A stretch of 34,939 nucleotides of DNA from Bacteroidales bacterium. Its GTDB lineage: Bacteria; Bacteroidota; Bacteroidia; Bacteroidales; UBA12170. Below, one piece after another: positions 15,136 to 25,106 of this stretch; the first letter of the stretch is position 1, and each line of letters starts with the position of its first letter. Both the position numbers and the translations under genes were made by a program. The notes below the pieces were generated by a model. It saw only the letters and a list, made by a program, of their open reading frames with translations. It was not told the origin of the DNA and did not search any database. The stretch lies in contig JAOZUW010000015.1 of the NCBI GenBank assembly GCA_029938465.1, positions 1 through 34,939 on the forward strand, read 5' to 3'.

Positions 15136-16839
15136 TTAGAATTTGAAATCTACACCAACACTTACAGCAAATGTTTCTTTGTCATAAGTTTCTTGATAAG
15201 GAACTTCGGTTTCACCACCAATTAAATAACTCTTATCAATAGTTTGCTCATCATACTGAGTAAAGAAACCACCCAATTGTAAGGTTAGATGATCATTGAT
15301 AATAAAAGCAGCACCACCACCAAATGTGTTGGTAGTTAAGCTAAAGCTTAAATCGTCTTGATAAAGGTCATTAACACCAGTAATAGCTCGTAAATAACCT
15401 CCACTTAATAAGAAATTATCAGTAACCTGATATTCTAAACCAATAGCATATTCACTAAAATTCTTATCTATTACACTGTTACCATCGTCATTAGTTGCCC
15501 ATCCGGCTTTGCTATCAAAATAAGTATGATAACCCACTTGAACGCTTAATGGTTTTGCCAATTGATAACTCACACCAACTGAAAGCATAGCTGGGATATC
15601 AGCATTCACTGTTTCACCATCCACAAACATATATTCAGCTTCATTATTCACAGGGTCATAATCCACAACAAAGCCTTTGTTATCTACCACACTATTAGTT
15701 AAATCCATTTTAGTATGGAATTCATATTTTAAACCAATATTTAATTTATTGTTTAATAAATTGAAGTTAGCACCTACAATTGGTGTAACACCATTACCTG
15801 TTTGAGTAACATCTGCATCTTGATCTGCTAGAATAAAACCCAATGATGTAAATGTTAAAGAACGCCCATGTAACTCTTGGCTCTGAGCTTCTAAAGCAGT
15901 ACCGTAAGTAAAATATGTACCTTGAGCTTGTTCAGCAGTCATGGCTCCTATTTCATCAGCAGGAACACCTAAGGCCATTAATCCACCTTCCATTTGTGCT
16001 CTTTGTGTGGCATCAATAATACCAGCACCTTCTAACTGTGCGAAAGTATATCCGCCGCCGCCGCCATCAATAATAGGTTGCATTGCATTACCACCCCCAT
16101 TCGCCATAACAGAACCCTCAGCTGCTTGCTGTGAAAAAGCTTCCATTTGTCCAGAAATACCATTCATAGTTTCTGAAGCAGGAAGTTCTAAGCCAGATTC
16201 AGTTGTTACTGTAATATCTTTCATATAACCATTATAAGTGTTCTTTGCCATCACATAGCGAGCACCAGCATATAATGAAATATGATCATTAATAGCGAAA
16301 GTTAAACCTCCTTGTAAACCAAAGTATACAGAAGATCCTCTAAAGAATAAATTCACATTATAACCCGTTAAAGATCCATAACCCAACTGTTCGAATGCTG
16401 GAGAAAGAGCTGGAACCAACGATGATACCGGAGTCTCCATGCTTGGCAATCCTCTGCTAAAAGTAGCACCACCACCACCACCTATTGGATTAAATCCAAA
16501 GGAAACGGCAACACGACCTTTTTTCCAAGCTGCATAAACACCAGGAAAAAGAACAGCAGAAACATCACCAGTATATTCACCATTATTAAGATAAGGGTAA
16601 GTACTTGTAATGGTTTGCGTTTGAAACAAAGCTTGATTATTAAGTGACATATGAAAACCATCACTTAACATTGCTAAACCTGCAGGATTATAAAATACAG
16701 CATCTATACTTGTTGACGCATCTCGAACCAACATTCGAGTCCAGGCTGTACTTTGGTTTGTATTAGTTACTAAACCACCCGCGAATCCTAATTGTGCAGC
16801 CATAATAAGACTCACAAAAATGAGTAATTTTCTTTTCAT
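15136..16839 (-). CDS. OmpP1/FadL-family outer-membrane transporter
   Basis: 567 residues with a signal peptide (MKRKLLIFVSLIMAAQLGFA, 1-20). The conserved FadL N-terminus follows: TAWTRMLVRDAS, DAVFYNPAGLAML (NPAG at 51-54) and FGFNPIGGGGGATFSRGLPS (115-133). Amphipathic beta strands fill the rest and the chain ends in Phe (VGVDFKF), as required by outer-membrane assembly. FadL proteins let hydrophobic compounds such as long-chain fatty acids pass the outer membrane by lateral diffusion. Residues about 205-322 form an unusual Gly- and Ala/Gln-rich insert (MANGGGNAMQ, DGGGGGY), making it longer than the roughly 450 residues usual for the family. Confidence 0.9.
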   Translation of the reverse strand: MKRKLLIFVSLIMAAQLGFAGGLVTNTNQSTAWTRMLVRDASTSIDAVFYNPAGLAMLSDGFHMSLNNQALFQTQTITSTYPYLNNGEYTGDVSAVLFPGVYAAWKKGRVAVSFGFNPIGGGGGATFSRGLPSMETPVSSLVPALSPAFEQLGYGSLTGYNVNLFFRGSSVYFGLQGGLTFAINDHISLYAGARYVMAKNTYNGYMKDITVTTESGLELPASETMNGISGQMEAFSQQAAEGSVMANGGGNAMQPIIDGGGGGYTFAQLEGAGIIDATQRAQMEGGLMALGVPADEIGAMTAEQAQGTYFTYGTALEAQSQELHGRSLTFTSLGFILADQDADVTQTGNGVTPIVGANFNLLNNKLNIGLKYEFHTKMDLTNSVVDNKGFVVDYDPVNNEAEYMFVDGETVNADIPAMLSVGVSYQLAKPLSVQVGYHTYFDSKAGWATNDDGNSVIDKNFSEYAIGLEYQVTDNFLLSGGYLRAITGVNDLYQDDLSFSLTTNTFGGGAAFIINDHLTLQLGGFFTQYDEQTIDKSYLIGGETEVPYQETYDKETFAVSVGVDFKF

Positions 16840-16955
16840 AAATTTAGGTTTTTTTGTTAATTTGATGGCAAGGTATGAAAAAAAACAATTGACCCCAACA
16901 AATTAATGAGCGAATCTCTTACAGAAGCTTTATAAAATGACTTATTCAAATTCAA

Positions 16956-19019
16956 CTACTTGATTAAGCTTCCATTCTGTATAGAAACATCAGGAGCAAC
17001 AAAACGCAAACGACCATCTGCATCTTCAGCCATTAAAATCATCCCTTGAGATTCAATACCACGAAGTTTTTTAGGTGATAGATTAGCCAATACACTCACT
17101 TGCTTTCCAATGATTTCATCTGGAGAATAATACTCAGCAATTCCACTAACAACAGTTCTTTTATCAATTCCGGTATCTATCAAGAGCTTTAATAGTTTTT
17201 TCGTTTTTGCTACTTTCTCAGCCTCAAGAATAGTTCCAACACGGATATCCATTTTGGCAAAATCCTCAAATTGAATATTATCCTTTAATGGTGCTACTTT
17301 TTTCTCGGATACTTCATTGGCTTTTTTTGTATCTAAAAGTTTTTGCACTTGCGCATCTACTTCTTTATCCTCAATTTTTGCAAAAAGTAAATCCGGCTTA
17401 GGCAATTGAATCCCAGAGTTAACTAAGTCATTCTTTTTGGCCATTTCCCAATCCATTTTACTAATATTCAGCATAGCTAAAAGTTTTTCAGAAGTGAACG
17501 GTAAAAAAGGTTCTGATAAGATGGCAAGAGTCGCACTAATCTGAATTGAAACATACAGTATAGTCTCCACTCTTTCCACATCAGTTTTAAATACTTTCCA
17601 AGGTTCTGTTTCAGTAAGGTATTTATTCCCCAATCGAGCCAAATTCATTAACTCATTAATGGCTTCTCTGAATTTATACTTTTGGATCTTCTCTCCTATT
17701 CTATCAGAAAAAGTATTCATTTCTTTCAATGTCTCTTTATCAATTTCCGTAAGCTGATGTGCCTCAGGAACAATACCATTGAAGTATTTTTGAGTTAAAA
17801 CTAAGGTTCTGTTTACGAAATTACCAAATATGGCTACTAATTCATTATTATTTTTGGCTTGAAAATCTTTCCAAGTGAAATTATTATCTTTTGCTTCGGG
17901 AGCATTAGCAGTAAGTACATATCGTAAAACATCTTGCTTCCCGGGGAACTCCTCTAGGTATTCATGCAACCAAACTGCCCAATTTCTGCTAGTTGAAATT
18001 TTATCATTTTCCAGATTAAGAAATTCATTAGCAGGAACATTTTCTGGCATAATATAAGAACCTTCAGCTTTTAACATACTCGGGAAAATAATACAATGAA
18101 AAACTATATTGTCTTTTCCAATAAAATGCACCATCTGACTACTATCATCTTTCCAATAGGGCTTCCAATCTTTTCCTGTTTTTTGCGACCACTCTCTACT
18201 TGCTGAGATATAACCAATAGGTGCATCAAACCACACATAAAGCACTTTGCCATCAACACCTTCGATGGGAACTTTAACTCCCCAATCTAAATCACGTGTA
18301 ACGGCACGTGGGTGCAATCCTTGATCTATCCAGCTTTTAACTTGTCCGTAAACAGTTGGACGCCAGTCATGTTTATGCCCTTTAAGTATCCATTCGCTTA
18401 ACCATTCTTCATATTCATTAAGGGGCAAATACCAGTGCTTGGTTTCTTTAAGCATAGGCACATTACCGGTTAAGGCAGATTTTGGATTTATTAAATCAGT
18501 GGCACTCAATGATGTTCCACAGCTTTCGCATTGATCACCATAGGCTTTTTCATAGCTACAATGAGGGCAAGTTCCTGTAATATATCTATCTGCCAAAAAT
18601 TGCTTGGCATCAGCATCATAGTATTGCTCAGCAGTTTTTTCAATAAACTTATCATTATCATATAGTTTCTTGAAAAAATCGGAAGCAGTTTCGTGATGTA
18701 TTGGAGCAGAAGTACGTGAATACACATCAAAAGAAATACCCAAATCTTCAAAACTCTTTTTAATGATATAATGATATTTATCAACAACATCTTGTGGCGT
18801 TATTCCCTCTTTCTTCGCTTTTATAGTAATGGGTACTCCATGTTCGTCAGATCCACCAATAAATAGTACATCTTTATGGTTACTTCTTAAATAACGTGCA
18901 TAAATATCAGCTGGAATATAAACTCCGGCTAAATGACCAATATGAATGGGGCCATTGGCATATGGCAAAGCTGATGTGATGGTATATCTTTTAATCTCTT
19001 TATTCTGCTCTGTTGTCAT
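16956..19019 (-). CDS. metG: Methionyl-tRNA synthetase
   Basis: 687 residues from the ATG at 19019. Class I signatures: [16 protein letters not shown] (HIGH at about 26-29), SDEHGVP, and KISTS (about 340-344) in place of KMSKS. A zinc knuckle CX2CX9CX2C is at Cys151, Cys154, Cys164 and Cys167. After the anticodon-binding domain a Lys/Glu linker leads to a C-terminal EMAP/Trbp111-like tRNA-binding domain ([20 protein letters not shown] onwards, about the last 110 residues). It charges tRNA-Met in the cytoplasm. The frame could be extended to a TTG at 19037, but that TTG lies in the -7 promoter box, so the ATG is preferred. Confidence 0.97.
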   Translation of the reverse strand: MTTEQNKEIKRYTITSALPYANGPIHIGHLAGVYIPADIYARYLRSNHKDVLFIGGSDEHGVPITIKAKKEGITPQDVVDKYHYIIKKSFEDLGISFDVYSRTSAPIHHETASDFFKKLYDNDKFIEKTAEQYYDADAKQFLADRYITGTCPHCSYEKAYGDQCESCGTSLSATDLINPKSALTGNVPMLKETKHWYLPLNEYEEWLSEWILKGHKHDWRPTVYGQVKSWIDQGLHPRAVTRDLDWGVKVPIEGVDGKVLYVWFDAPIGYISASREWSQKTGKDWKPYWKDDSSQMVHFIGKDNIVFHCIIFPSMLKAEGSYIMPENVPANEFLNLENDKISTSRNWAVWLHEYLEEFPGKQDVLRYVLTANAPEAKDNNFTWKDFQAKNNNELVAIFGNFVNRTLVLTQKYFNGIVPEAHQLTEIDKETLKEMNTFSDRIGEKIQKYKFREAINELMNLARLGNKYLTETEPWKVFKTDVERVETILYVSIQISATLAILSEPFLPFTSEKLLAMLNISKMDWEMAKKNDLVNSGIQLPKPDLLFAKIEDKEVDAQVQKLLDTKKANEVSEKKVAPLKDNIQFEDFAKMDIRVGTILEAEKVAKTKKLLKLLIDTGIDKRTVVSGIAEYYSPDEIIGKQVSVLANLSPKKLRGIESQGMILMAEDADGRLRFVAPDVSIQNGSLIK

Positions 19020-19034
19020 CTTATATTTTTTTTG

Positions 19035-19042
19035 CAAATTTA
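19035..19042 (-). promoter_or_regulatory. -7 promoter element of metG
   Basis: The minus strand reads TAAATTTG, a TAnnTTTG box 15 bp before the metG ATG. Transcription would start near 19028, so the upstream in-frame TTG would not be in the transcript. No TTTG was found at -33. Confidence 0.5.
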
Positions 19043-19099
19043 CTTTTTGTCTGTTAATTAGACTAATTTTCCTTCATTTATTAAAGTCTACATCATAAT

Positions 19100-20404
19100 T
19101 TATAAAAAATTAAACAAAGTAGAAATAGCATATAGAGGAATATTTATAAACTCATCCTGCTGAAAATAATTCCGAGGTGAGGTTCTAATAATTCGTTTCG
19201 GATTGTATTTATCCTCATAACTCCTCAAACTTTTTAGTGTTCTACTTGTTCCACTTTTTACTTCTAAAGGATAGATATGATTATCTTTCTCTAATATGAA
19301 ATCTACTTCTGCTTCGCCTCTCGAAATCCAGTAAAATAATCTTCTATCGTCTATTTTGCTTAATTCCATGGCAACAAAGTTCTCAATAAAAGCACCATTA
19401 TACTCTTTGAATAATTGATTGGGTTTAATGATAATATCGGAGCCTAGTTTCAGCATAGCTCCCAACAAACCAGTATCCAACAGGAATAGTTTAAATTTAG
19501 ATTCGTCAGTATGGCCCGCCAAAGGAAGCTTTGCAGTTGTAATACGATAGGAGATATTTACAAGTCCTGCTCGTTTTAACCAATCAATAGCTAATTCATA
19601 ATTTGCTGCTCTAGCCCTATTTTTTACATCGCTATATTTAAACTTTTTGTTCTCTTTTGCTAATTGCGTAGGAATAGAATTCCAAATTTCCATATTCTTA
19701 ATAGTTTGTGAACGCGTTGTATATTTAGAGAAATCATTTTCAAATGCTTTAATGATATCGTTCTGTATCTTACGAACCAAAGCAATATTTTTATTGTCTA
19801 GATAATTTTGGAGCACTTCTGGCATACCTCCTAAAAACAAATATAGTTTTAGATGATTCAATAGTTTATTATGAAGAATTTCTAGCCATCCATCTATTGA
19901 TTTCATTTCTGCAATTCGTTCTTGTAGCATTTCATCACCGAAAGCTATTAGGTATTCAGCAAAACTCATTGGATACATTTCTAAAAAAGTTACCTTTCCA
20001 ACAGGAAAGCTGTGCTCTTTATTGACTGCAACACCTAAAAGTGAGCCAGCAGCAATAATATGATATTCAGGTGCTTCTTCGTAAAAATACTTTAATGATT
20101 TCAATGCTTGCTCAGAAACTTGAATTTCATCGAAGAATATTAGGGCGGATTCTTTCTTGATTTTTTTACCGAATAAAAAACCCAATTCATCTATTATTAT
20201 TTCTGGTTCCAGATTTTTATTGAATATTTCTTTTAATTCTGGATTCTTTTCGAAATTTAAATGGATAAACTGTTTGTATTCCTGTTGGGCGAATTGCTTA
20301 ATCAAATATGTTTTTCCAACTTGCCTAGCTCCTTGTAAAACAAGTGGTTTGCGATTTTTCCCACTTTTCCATTTTAGTAAATTATTATAGAGTTCTCGTT
20401 TCAT
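19100..20404 (-). CDS. AAA_14 ATPase with C-terminal DUF4143 domain
   Basis: 434 residues. The P-loop GARQVGKT is at 25-32 and the Walker B ALIFFDEIQ at about 87-95, followed by a sensor-like IIAAGSLLGVA. The C-terminal part from about residue 190 has the DUF4143 features, ending with the nuclease-fold-like FYWISRGEAEVDFILEKDNHIYPLEVKSG, where E-x-D and ExK resemble a PD-(D/E)xK-type core. These ATPases are common and often horizontally spread in bacteria and archaea; their function is not known. It stands alone between gltX and metG, with a repeat-rich promoter. The gene is whole, with no frameshift. Confidence 0.88.
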   Translation of the reverse strand: MKRELYNNLLKWKSGKNRKPLVLQGARQVGKTYLIKQFAQQEYKQFIHLNFEKNPELKEIFNKNLEPEIIIDELGFLFGKKIKKESALIFFDEIQVSEQALKSLKYFYEEAPEYHIIAAGSLLGVAVNKEHSFPVGKVTFLEMYPMSFAEYLIAFGDEMLQERIAEMKSIDGWLEILHNKLLNHLKLYLFLGGMPEVLQNYLDNKNIALVRKIQNDIIKAFENDFSKYTTRSQTIKNMEIWNSIPTQLAKENKKFKYSDVKNRARAANYELAIDWLKRAGLVNISYRITTAKLPLAGHTDESKFKLFLLDTGLLGAMLKLGSDIIIKPNQLFKEYNGAFIENFVAMELSKIDDRRLFYWISRGEAEVDFILEKDNHIYPLEVKSGTSRTLKSLRSYEDKYNPKRIIRTSPRNYFQQDEFINIPLYAISTLFNFL

Positions 20405-20432
20405 AAGTGTAATTTTAGCGTAAATCGAGAGA

Positions 20433-20440
20433 CAAATATA
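20433..20440 (-). promoter_or_regulatory. -7 promoter element of the DUF4143 ATPase gene
   Basis: The minus strand reads TATATTTG, a perfect TAnnTTTG box 28 bp before the ATG. A direct-repeat copy (20466-20453) lies at the matching -33 position in place of TTTG. Confidence 0.5.
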
Positions 20441-20508
20441 AGTAATAAAGTTGGTATAAGTGTAATAATAGCATATATTTATCTTGGCATAAGTGTTATT
20501 ACTAATTT

Positions 20509-20527
20509 ATTTTATCCTAGATAAAAT
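20509..20527. promoter_or_regulatory. 19-bp palindrome in the DUF4143 ATPase upstream region
   Basis: ATTTTATC-CTA-GATAAAAT is a perfect inverted repeat with 8-bp arms and a 3-bp centre. It lies between the repeat copies, about 70 bp upstream of the -7 box, and looks like a dimeric repressor or activator site. Confidence 0.45.
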
Positions 20528-20608
20528 GGGATATTATATTTGATACACCCTAGCAAAAGTGTCAGTATAGTTTGTATTTATCTTTGAAAATATGTAATAT
20601 TTGGCTGA

Positions 20609-20638
20609 GAATAATTTCTTATATCAGCTAAATTATTC
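20609..20638. terminator. Possible AT-only hairpin after gltX
   Basis: GAATAATTT (20609-20617) and AAATTATTC (20630-20638) form a 9-bp perfect inverted repeat with a 12-nt loop, 10-39 bp past the gltX stop. The stem has only one G-C pair and no T-run follows, so terminator function is doubtful. Confidence 0.25.
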
Positions 20639-20647
20639 ATAGAAAAA

Positions 20648-22168
20648 TTATTTCTGAATAGATTTTAATCCCAAATCAAATCGCTTCATAGCCTCCTCTT
20701 TGCCAATCAACTCAATAATTTTAAACAAATCTGGTCCTTTGCCATCTCCAACAATAACTAAACGCAAAGCATTCATAATAGCACCAAAGCCTAATTCATT
20801 TTGCTGAATATAATCTCCAACAATATCATGCATAACAACAGCTTCCCACTTGGGGGATTGCTCCAGAAGCATTTTTATATCTGCTATATATTTTGGGGTA
20901 TTTTCTTTCCAGCGCTTCTTCACTACTTTTGGATTATAGCTGTCTGGTGTTTGAAAGAAAAAATGACTCTGCTCCCAAATATCACTTACAAATACACAGC
21001 GTTCCTTCACTAAATCTATAATCTCTATAGTTGTTTGATCATTATGTAATGCTATTCCATTTTTAATGAGTATGGGATTAAAATCGGTTAATAAATCTTC
21101 AGCCCTTTTCTGTTGCATATACTGCTGATTAAACCATTTGGTTTTGTCCGGATCGAATTTTGCACCTGACCTCCCTACTCTATCCAAATCAAAAGCTGCA
21201 ATAAGTTCATCCATAGAGAATATCTCTTGTTCTGTTCCGGGATTCCAGCCTAAAAGAGCCAGCATATTGATAAAGGCATCCGGAAAATAACCACTCTCTT
21301 TATATCCAGCAAAAACTTCGTTGCTTTTAGGATCTTTCCAACTCATAGGGAAAACCGGGAAACCCATTTTATCGCCATCTCTTTTGCTTAGTTTACCTTT
21401 ACCAACAGGTTTTAAAATAATAGGCAAATGTGCAAATACAGGCTCCTTCCATTTAAAAGCACGATATAATAAAACATGCAAAGGTGCAGATGGTAACCAT
21501 TCTTCACCACGTATTACATGAGATATTTCCATAAAATGATCATCAACAATATTTGCCAAATGGTAGGTAGGCATTCCATCACTTTTAAATAGTATTTTAT
21601 CATCTAATCGCGAGGCATTCACCTTTACTTCACCACGAATTGCATCAGTAAAAATCACCTCCTTATCTTCGGGCATTTTAAAACGAATAACATAAGCATC
21701 ACCTGCTTCAATTTTCGCTTGTGTTTCCTCATTTGAAAGACATAAAGAGTTATTCAAACTTTTTCTAGTCTCTGCATTATAAGTGAAAACTTGTTTTTGT
21801 TTTTCAGCCTCTTCACGCAATTTATTGAGCTTTTCAGAAGAATCAAAAGCATAATAAGCCCATCTACTTTCAATAAGGTCTTGAGCATATTTAATATATA
21901 ATTCTTTTCTATCAGATTGTTTATATGGACCAAATTCACCCTTATTATCAACACCTTCATCAAAGTTTATACCACACCATTCTAAGGATTCTTTTATATA
22001 TTCTTCGGCACCTTCCACAAATCGTGCTTGATCAGTATCTTCAATACGAAGAATCATTTTCCCTTGATGTTTCTTTGCAAATAAATAATTATAAAGGGCT
22101 GTTCTTACGCCTCCTATATGCAACGGACCAGTGGGGCTAGGTGCAAATCTTACTCTTACTTCTGACAT
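20648..22168 (-). CDS. gltX: Glutamyl-tRNA synthetase
   Basis: 506 residues from the ATG at 22168. Class Ic signatures: FAPSPTGPLHIGGVRTALYN (HIGH-like HIGG at about 17-20) and GKLSKRDG (KLSKR at about 259-263, for KMSKS), with IRGEEWLPSAPLH before the latter. The C-terminal helical anticodon-binding domain is complete. It charges tRNA-Glu in the cytoplasm. The frame could be opened further to a TTG at 22195, but that lies inside the -7 promoter element, and the start MSEVRVRFAPSPTG fits the family. Whether it also charges tRNA-Gln cannot be told. Confidence 0.97.
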   Translation of the reverse strand: MSEVRVRFAPSPTGPLHIGGVRTALYNYLFAKKHQGKMILRIEDTDQARFVEGAEEYIKESLEWCGINFDEGVDNKGEFGPYKQSDRKELYIKYAQDLIESRWAYYAFDSSEKLNKLREEAEKQKQVFTYNAETRKSLNNSLCLSNEETQAKIEAGDAYVIRFKMPEDKEVIFTDAIRGEVKVNASRLDDKILFKSDGMPTYHLANIVDDHFMEISHVIRGEEWLPSAPLHVLLYRAFKWKEPVFAHLPIILKPVGKGKLSKRDGDKMGFPVFPMSWKDPKSNEVFAGYKESGYFPDAFINMLALLGWNPGTEQEIFSMDELIAAFDLDRVGRSGAKFDPDKTKWFNQQYMQQKRAEDLLTDFNPILIKNGIALHNDQTTIEIIDLVKERCVFVSDIWEQSHFFFQTPDSYNPKVVKKRWKENTPKYIADIKMLLEQSPKWEAVVMHDIVGDYIQQNELGFGAIMNALRLVIVGDGKGPDLFKIIELIGKEEAMKRFDLGLKSIQK

Positions 22169-22192
22169 GTTTTTTCGCTTTTTATGAGTGCG

Positions 22193-22200
22193 CAAAATTA
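22193..22200 (-). promoter_or_regulatory. -7 promoter element of gltX
   Basis: The minus strand reads TAATTTTG, a TAnnTTTG box about 25 bp before the gltX ATG, giving a leader of roughly 18 nt. Confidence 0.5.
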
Positions 22201-22236
22201 CAAAAAAATGAATAGAAAAAAGGAGGACTTACGGTA

Positions 22237-22899
22237 TTAAAAATGGAATCTTCCCCAATCTGGAATAGCCTTCTTTTTTTGCCAAAGGAATATGGACAAA
22301 ACCGGTACTCCAAATCCAATAAGTGCTCCAAACCAGATATCTATAAAAAAGTGTTGTAATAAATAAACTCTCGATAATGCAGTAAAAATAGCTATAGCCA
22401 CCAATAATAGATTTATAGAGGTACTTTTCTTTATGACCAAAGCTAGAAATGTTATCACTAAAAAGATGGATTGTGTATGTCCCGATGGAAAAGTATGGAG
22501 TCCGTGAAGGTGCACGCCTACTACCTGATGTAATTGTTCAAAATTTGGTATATATGCCGAAGGTCGGTCAAGATGAGCAAAGATTCCTTTTTTCAAAACA
22601 AGCTGAACCAAAATAGCTTCAACAACTACAAAAGAAGCAAAGAAAGCACTTAAGGAATAGGATCTAAAAAGAAGAAAAATTAAAACTGGCACGAAAACCA
22701 AACCATCACCCAAATAGGTGATATAATAGAAAAAGTGATCCAAAAATGGAGTATGCCAAGCGTTTAGCCATATACTTATGGTTTCTTTAGAAAACCACAA
22801 AAATGGAGAACTAACTACTAAAACGAAGGCAATCATTAAGCAGAATTGCTTAAAATATTTATCTGAAAAAATATCTTCCTGCATAGTCTTTGAAACCAT
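22237..22899 (-). CDS. PAP2-family membrane phosphatase
   Basis: 220 residues with about five or six membrane segments. The acid-phosphatase triad motifs are in order: K104-x7-RP (KGIFAHLDRP, one residue longer than the usual KX6RP), PSGH at 138-141, and SRxxxxxHxxxD at 176-187 (SRVYLLQHFFID), supplying the catalytic histidines. Members dephosphorylate undecaprenyl diphosphate, phosphatidate or lipid A at the outer face of the inner membrane; the substrate here is not determinable. The frame begins MVSKTMQEDIF, so residue 6 could also be the start. It is divergent from tkt. Confidence 0.88.
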   Translation of the reverse strand: MVSKTMQEDIFSDKYFKQFCLMIAFVLVVSSPFLWFSKETISIWLNAWHTPFLDHFFYYITYLGDGLVFVPVLIFLLFRSYSLSAFFASFVVVEAILVQLVLKKGIFAHLDRPSAYIPNFEQLHQVVGVHLHGLHTFPSGHTQSIFLVITFLALVIKKSTSINLLLVAIAIFTALSRVYLLQHFFIDIWFGALIGFGVPVLSIFLWQKKKAIPDWGRFHF

Positions 22900-23019
22900 T
22901 TGGTAAAAATAAGAGTTTTTTATAAACCATAAGCTTATCTTTTAAAAACCTCAATATCTTAACTTTAAAACTCAATAAATTTAGAAGTAATCTACCTAGA
23001 ATATTCGTAAAATTATTAC

Positions 23020-23027
23020 TACTTTTG
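23020..23027 (+). promoter_or_regulatory. -7 promoter element of tkt-rpe
   Basis: TACTTTTG is a TAnnTTTG box 57 bp before the tkt ATG; the leader would be about 51 nt. No TTTG at -33 was seen. Confidence 0.5.
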
Positions 23028-23084
23028 AGCCTACAAAAAAACCATAATTATATTGATTAATACGCCTTAATAAAACAATACATT

Positions 23085-25088
23085 ATGACTAATATCAAGC
23101 TAAAAAACATCGCAAATACCATTAGAGGCCTCTCCATGGATGCCATACAAAAAGCCAACTCTGGACACCCTGGACTACCAATGGGGATGGCGGATGTAGC
23201 AACAGTTTTATACCAAGAATTTATAAATTTCAATCCTAAGAATCCTGATTGGTTCGATCGTGATCGCTTTGTACTCTCTGGTGGACATGGCAGCATGTTA
23301 CTTTATAGTTTACTACACCTCTACGGCTACAATTTAAGCATGGAGGATATCAAACAATTTCGTCAATGGGAAAGCAAAACTCCTGGTCATCCTGAGTACC
23401 AAGATACCGAAGGAGTAGAAACTACTACAGGTCCACTGGGTCAAGGCATTGCTAATGCTGTAGGAATGGCTATTGCCGAAAACCACTTAGCTGGAAAATA
23501 CAATAAAAATATTGAAGTTGTTAATCATTACACCTATGCTATGCTAGGTGATGGTGATTTACAAGAAGGGGTTTCTCACGAAGCATGTGCCCTAGCTGGA
23601 CATCATAAAATAGGCAAATTAATTGCCATGTACGATTCCAACAATATTACCATTGATGGAGATACCAGTTTAAATTTTACCGAAGATACAAAAAAACGTT
23701 TTGAAGCCTATAACTGGCAAGTTTTGGAAATTGACGGGCATAATTATGATGAAATTCGCACTGCAATAAAAGCTGCACAAGAAGAAAAAGAAAAACCATC
23801 TTTGATTATATGCAAAACCATTATTGGATTTGGTAGCCCTAACAAACAAGGAACATCCGGAGTACATGGAGCAGCTTTAGGAGAAGAAGAACTTATTTTA
23901 ACCAAGAAGAACTTAGGCTTACCACTAAAAGATTTTTATGTATCTGATGAGGTTTACCAGGAAACAAACAAAATAGCCAACAGTGGAAATACTAAAGAAG
24001 CTTTATGGAATGAAAAACTCGATCAATTAAAAAATATTGATGACGAATTATATAAAGAATTCTCTGGAGTAATTAAAAACGAATTACCAAAAATAGAATA
24101 CCCATTTTTTGAATCTGGGAAAAAAGTAGCCACTCGTAAAGCATCAGGTGATATTTTGGAAGCTATTGCACCACAAATCCCTGCCCTTTTTGGAGGCTCT
24201 GCAGATTTAAGCCCATCAAATAATACAAGAACAAAGCAACAAACTACCTATGATGCCAAAAATCGTGAAGGAACTTATATGCATTATGGCATTCGTGAAT
24301 TTGGAATGGGAGCTATAATGAATGGTATGGCTCTGCATGGTGGTGTTTTACCCTATGCAGGCACCTTCTTTGTGTTTGCTGATTATATGCGTTCGGCCAT
24401 TAGAATGTCAGCACTGATGGGGTTAAGAGTTATTTATGTATTTACTCATGATAGTATTGGTTTAGGTGAAGACGGGCCAACCCATCAACCTATTGAACAT
24501 TTAGCTTCTCTAAGAGCTATGCCAAATGTGCTAAACCTACGTCCAGCTGATGCTAACGAAACATCTGTAGCCTGGAAAATGGCGCTGGAAAATACAAAAG
24601 GCCCTACAAATTTAATTTTAACCCGACAAGGTTTACTAACACTTACTCGCGATGGTAAAGAAATGGCTTTCTGTACGGAGGCTGAAAAAGGAGCTTATGT
24701 ATTAACCGAAGATAAAGATTTTGACTTGATAATCATGGCCAGTGGATCAGAAGTAGAAATTGCTTTAAAAGCTAAAGAAATATTAAATGGCTTCAATAGG
24801 AAAGTAAGAATCGTTTCTATGATGTCAACCGAAGTTTTTGATGCCCAAAGTCAGGAATATCAGGAAAGTATACTACCTCCAGATAACTCCATGCGTATAG
24901 CTGTTGAAGCAGCTGCTACACAATCTTGGTATAAATATGTGGGTTATAGAGGAGAAGTTATTGGTATCGACCATTTTGGCGCCTCTGCTCCCATTGATAT
25001 CCTCTATGAAAAATTTGGAATTACTGCTGAGAATATCGCAAGCACAGCTCGGAAGATGTATGTTTTTCATGAATCTTGTGAGAATTAA
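23085..25088 (+). CDS. tkt: Transketolase
   Basis: 667 residues, the full length of the two-part enzyme. It transfers two-carbon ketol units between sugar phosphates with thiamine diphosphate and a divalent metal in the pentose phosphate pathway. Motifs: [16 protein letters not shown] (23-38), [16 protein letters not shown], the ThDP motif GDGDLQEG (155-162) through the NN pair at 186-187, GVHGAALG, and in the pyrimidine domain [17 protein letters not shown], with Glu for cofactor activation, and [15 protein letters not shown]. rpe follows after 18 bp, so both pathway enzymes are made together. Confidence 0.97.
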   Translation: MTNIKLKNIANTIRGLSMDAIQKANSGHPGLPMGMADVATVLYQEFINFNPKNPDWFDRDRFVLSGGHGSMLLYSLLHLYGYNLSMEDIKQFRQWESKTPGHPEYQDTEGVETTTGPLGQGIANAVGMAIAENHLAGKYNKNIEVVNHYTYAMLGDGDLQEGVSHEACALAGHHKIGKLIAMYDSNNITIDGDTSLNFTEDTKKRFEAYNWQVLEIDGHNYDEIRTAIKAAQEEKEKPSLIICKTIIGFGSPNKQGTSGVHGAALGEEELILTKKNLGLPLKDFYVSDEVYQETNKIANSGNTKEALWNEKLDQLKNIDDELYKEFSGVIKNELPKIEYPFFESGKKVATRKASGDILEAIAPQIPALFGGSADLSPSNNTRTKQQTTYDAKNREGTYMHYGIREFGMGAIMNGMALHGGVLPYAGTFFVFADYMRSAIRMSALMGLRVIYVFTHDSIGLGEDGPTHQPIEHLASLRAMPNVLNLRPADANETSVAWKMALENTKGPTNLILTRQGLLTLTRDGKEMAFCTEAEKGAYVLTEDKDFDLIIMASGSEVEIALKAKEILNGFNRKVRIVSMMSTEVFDAQSQEYQESILPPDNSMRIAVEAAATQSWYKYVGYRGEVIGIDHFGASAPIDILYEKFGITAENIASTARKMYVFHESCEN

Positions 25089-25106
25089 TTCATTCAAAAG
25101 AAACCT

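Larger units (their letters stand above)
20402..20564 (-). repeat. Dispersed short direct repeats upstream of the DUF4143 ATPase
   Basis: Minus-strand copies: TGACACTTTTGCT (20564-20552), AATAACACTTATGCC (20500-20486), ATTACACTTATACC (20466-20453) and ATTACACTTATG (20413-20402, whose final ATG is the start codon). A degenerate copy lacking one base, TTATTACTTATA, is at 20448-20437. The core is ACACTTATGCC. One copy covers the -33 region and one the start codon, as expected for operators of an autoregulated gene. Confidence 0.6.

Noticed and set aside
15941-16228. Plus-strand Pro-rich open frame of 95 codons inside the FadL-like gene
   Set aside because: It is antisense to the Gly-rich insert; the proline runs are the mirror of glycine codons, and it has no leader or family match.
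19100-20404. DUF4143 ATPase as part of a defence or toxin-antitoxin system
   Set aside because: It is a single gene between housekeeping aminoacyl-tRNA synthetase genes, with no partner gene, so no system can be supported.
20535-20586. Plus-strand TATATTTG (20535) and TATCTTTG (20579) promoter-like boxes
   Set aside because: They point into the 3' end of gltX with no plus-strand gene downstream and no TTTG at -33; such boxes arise easily in AT-rich DNA.
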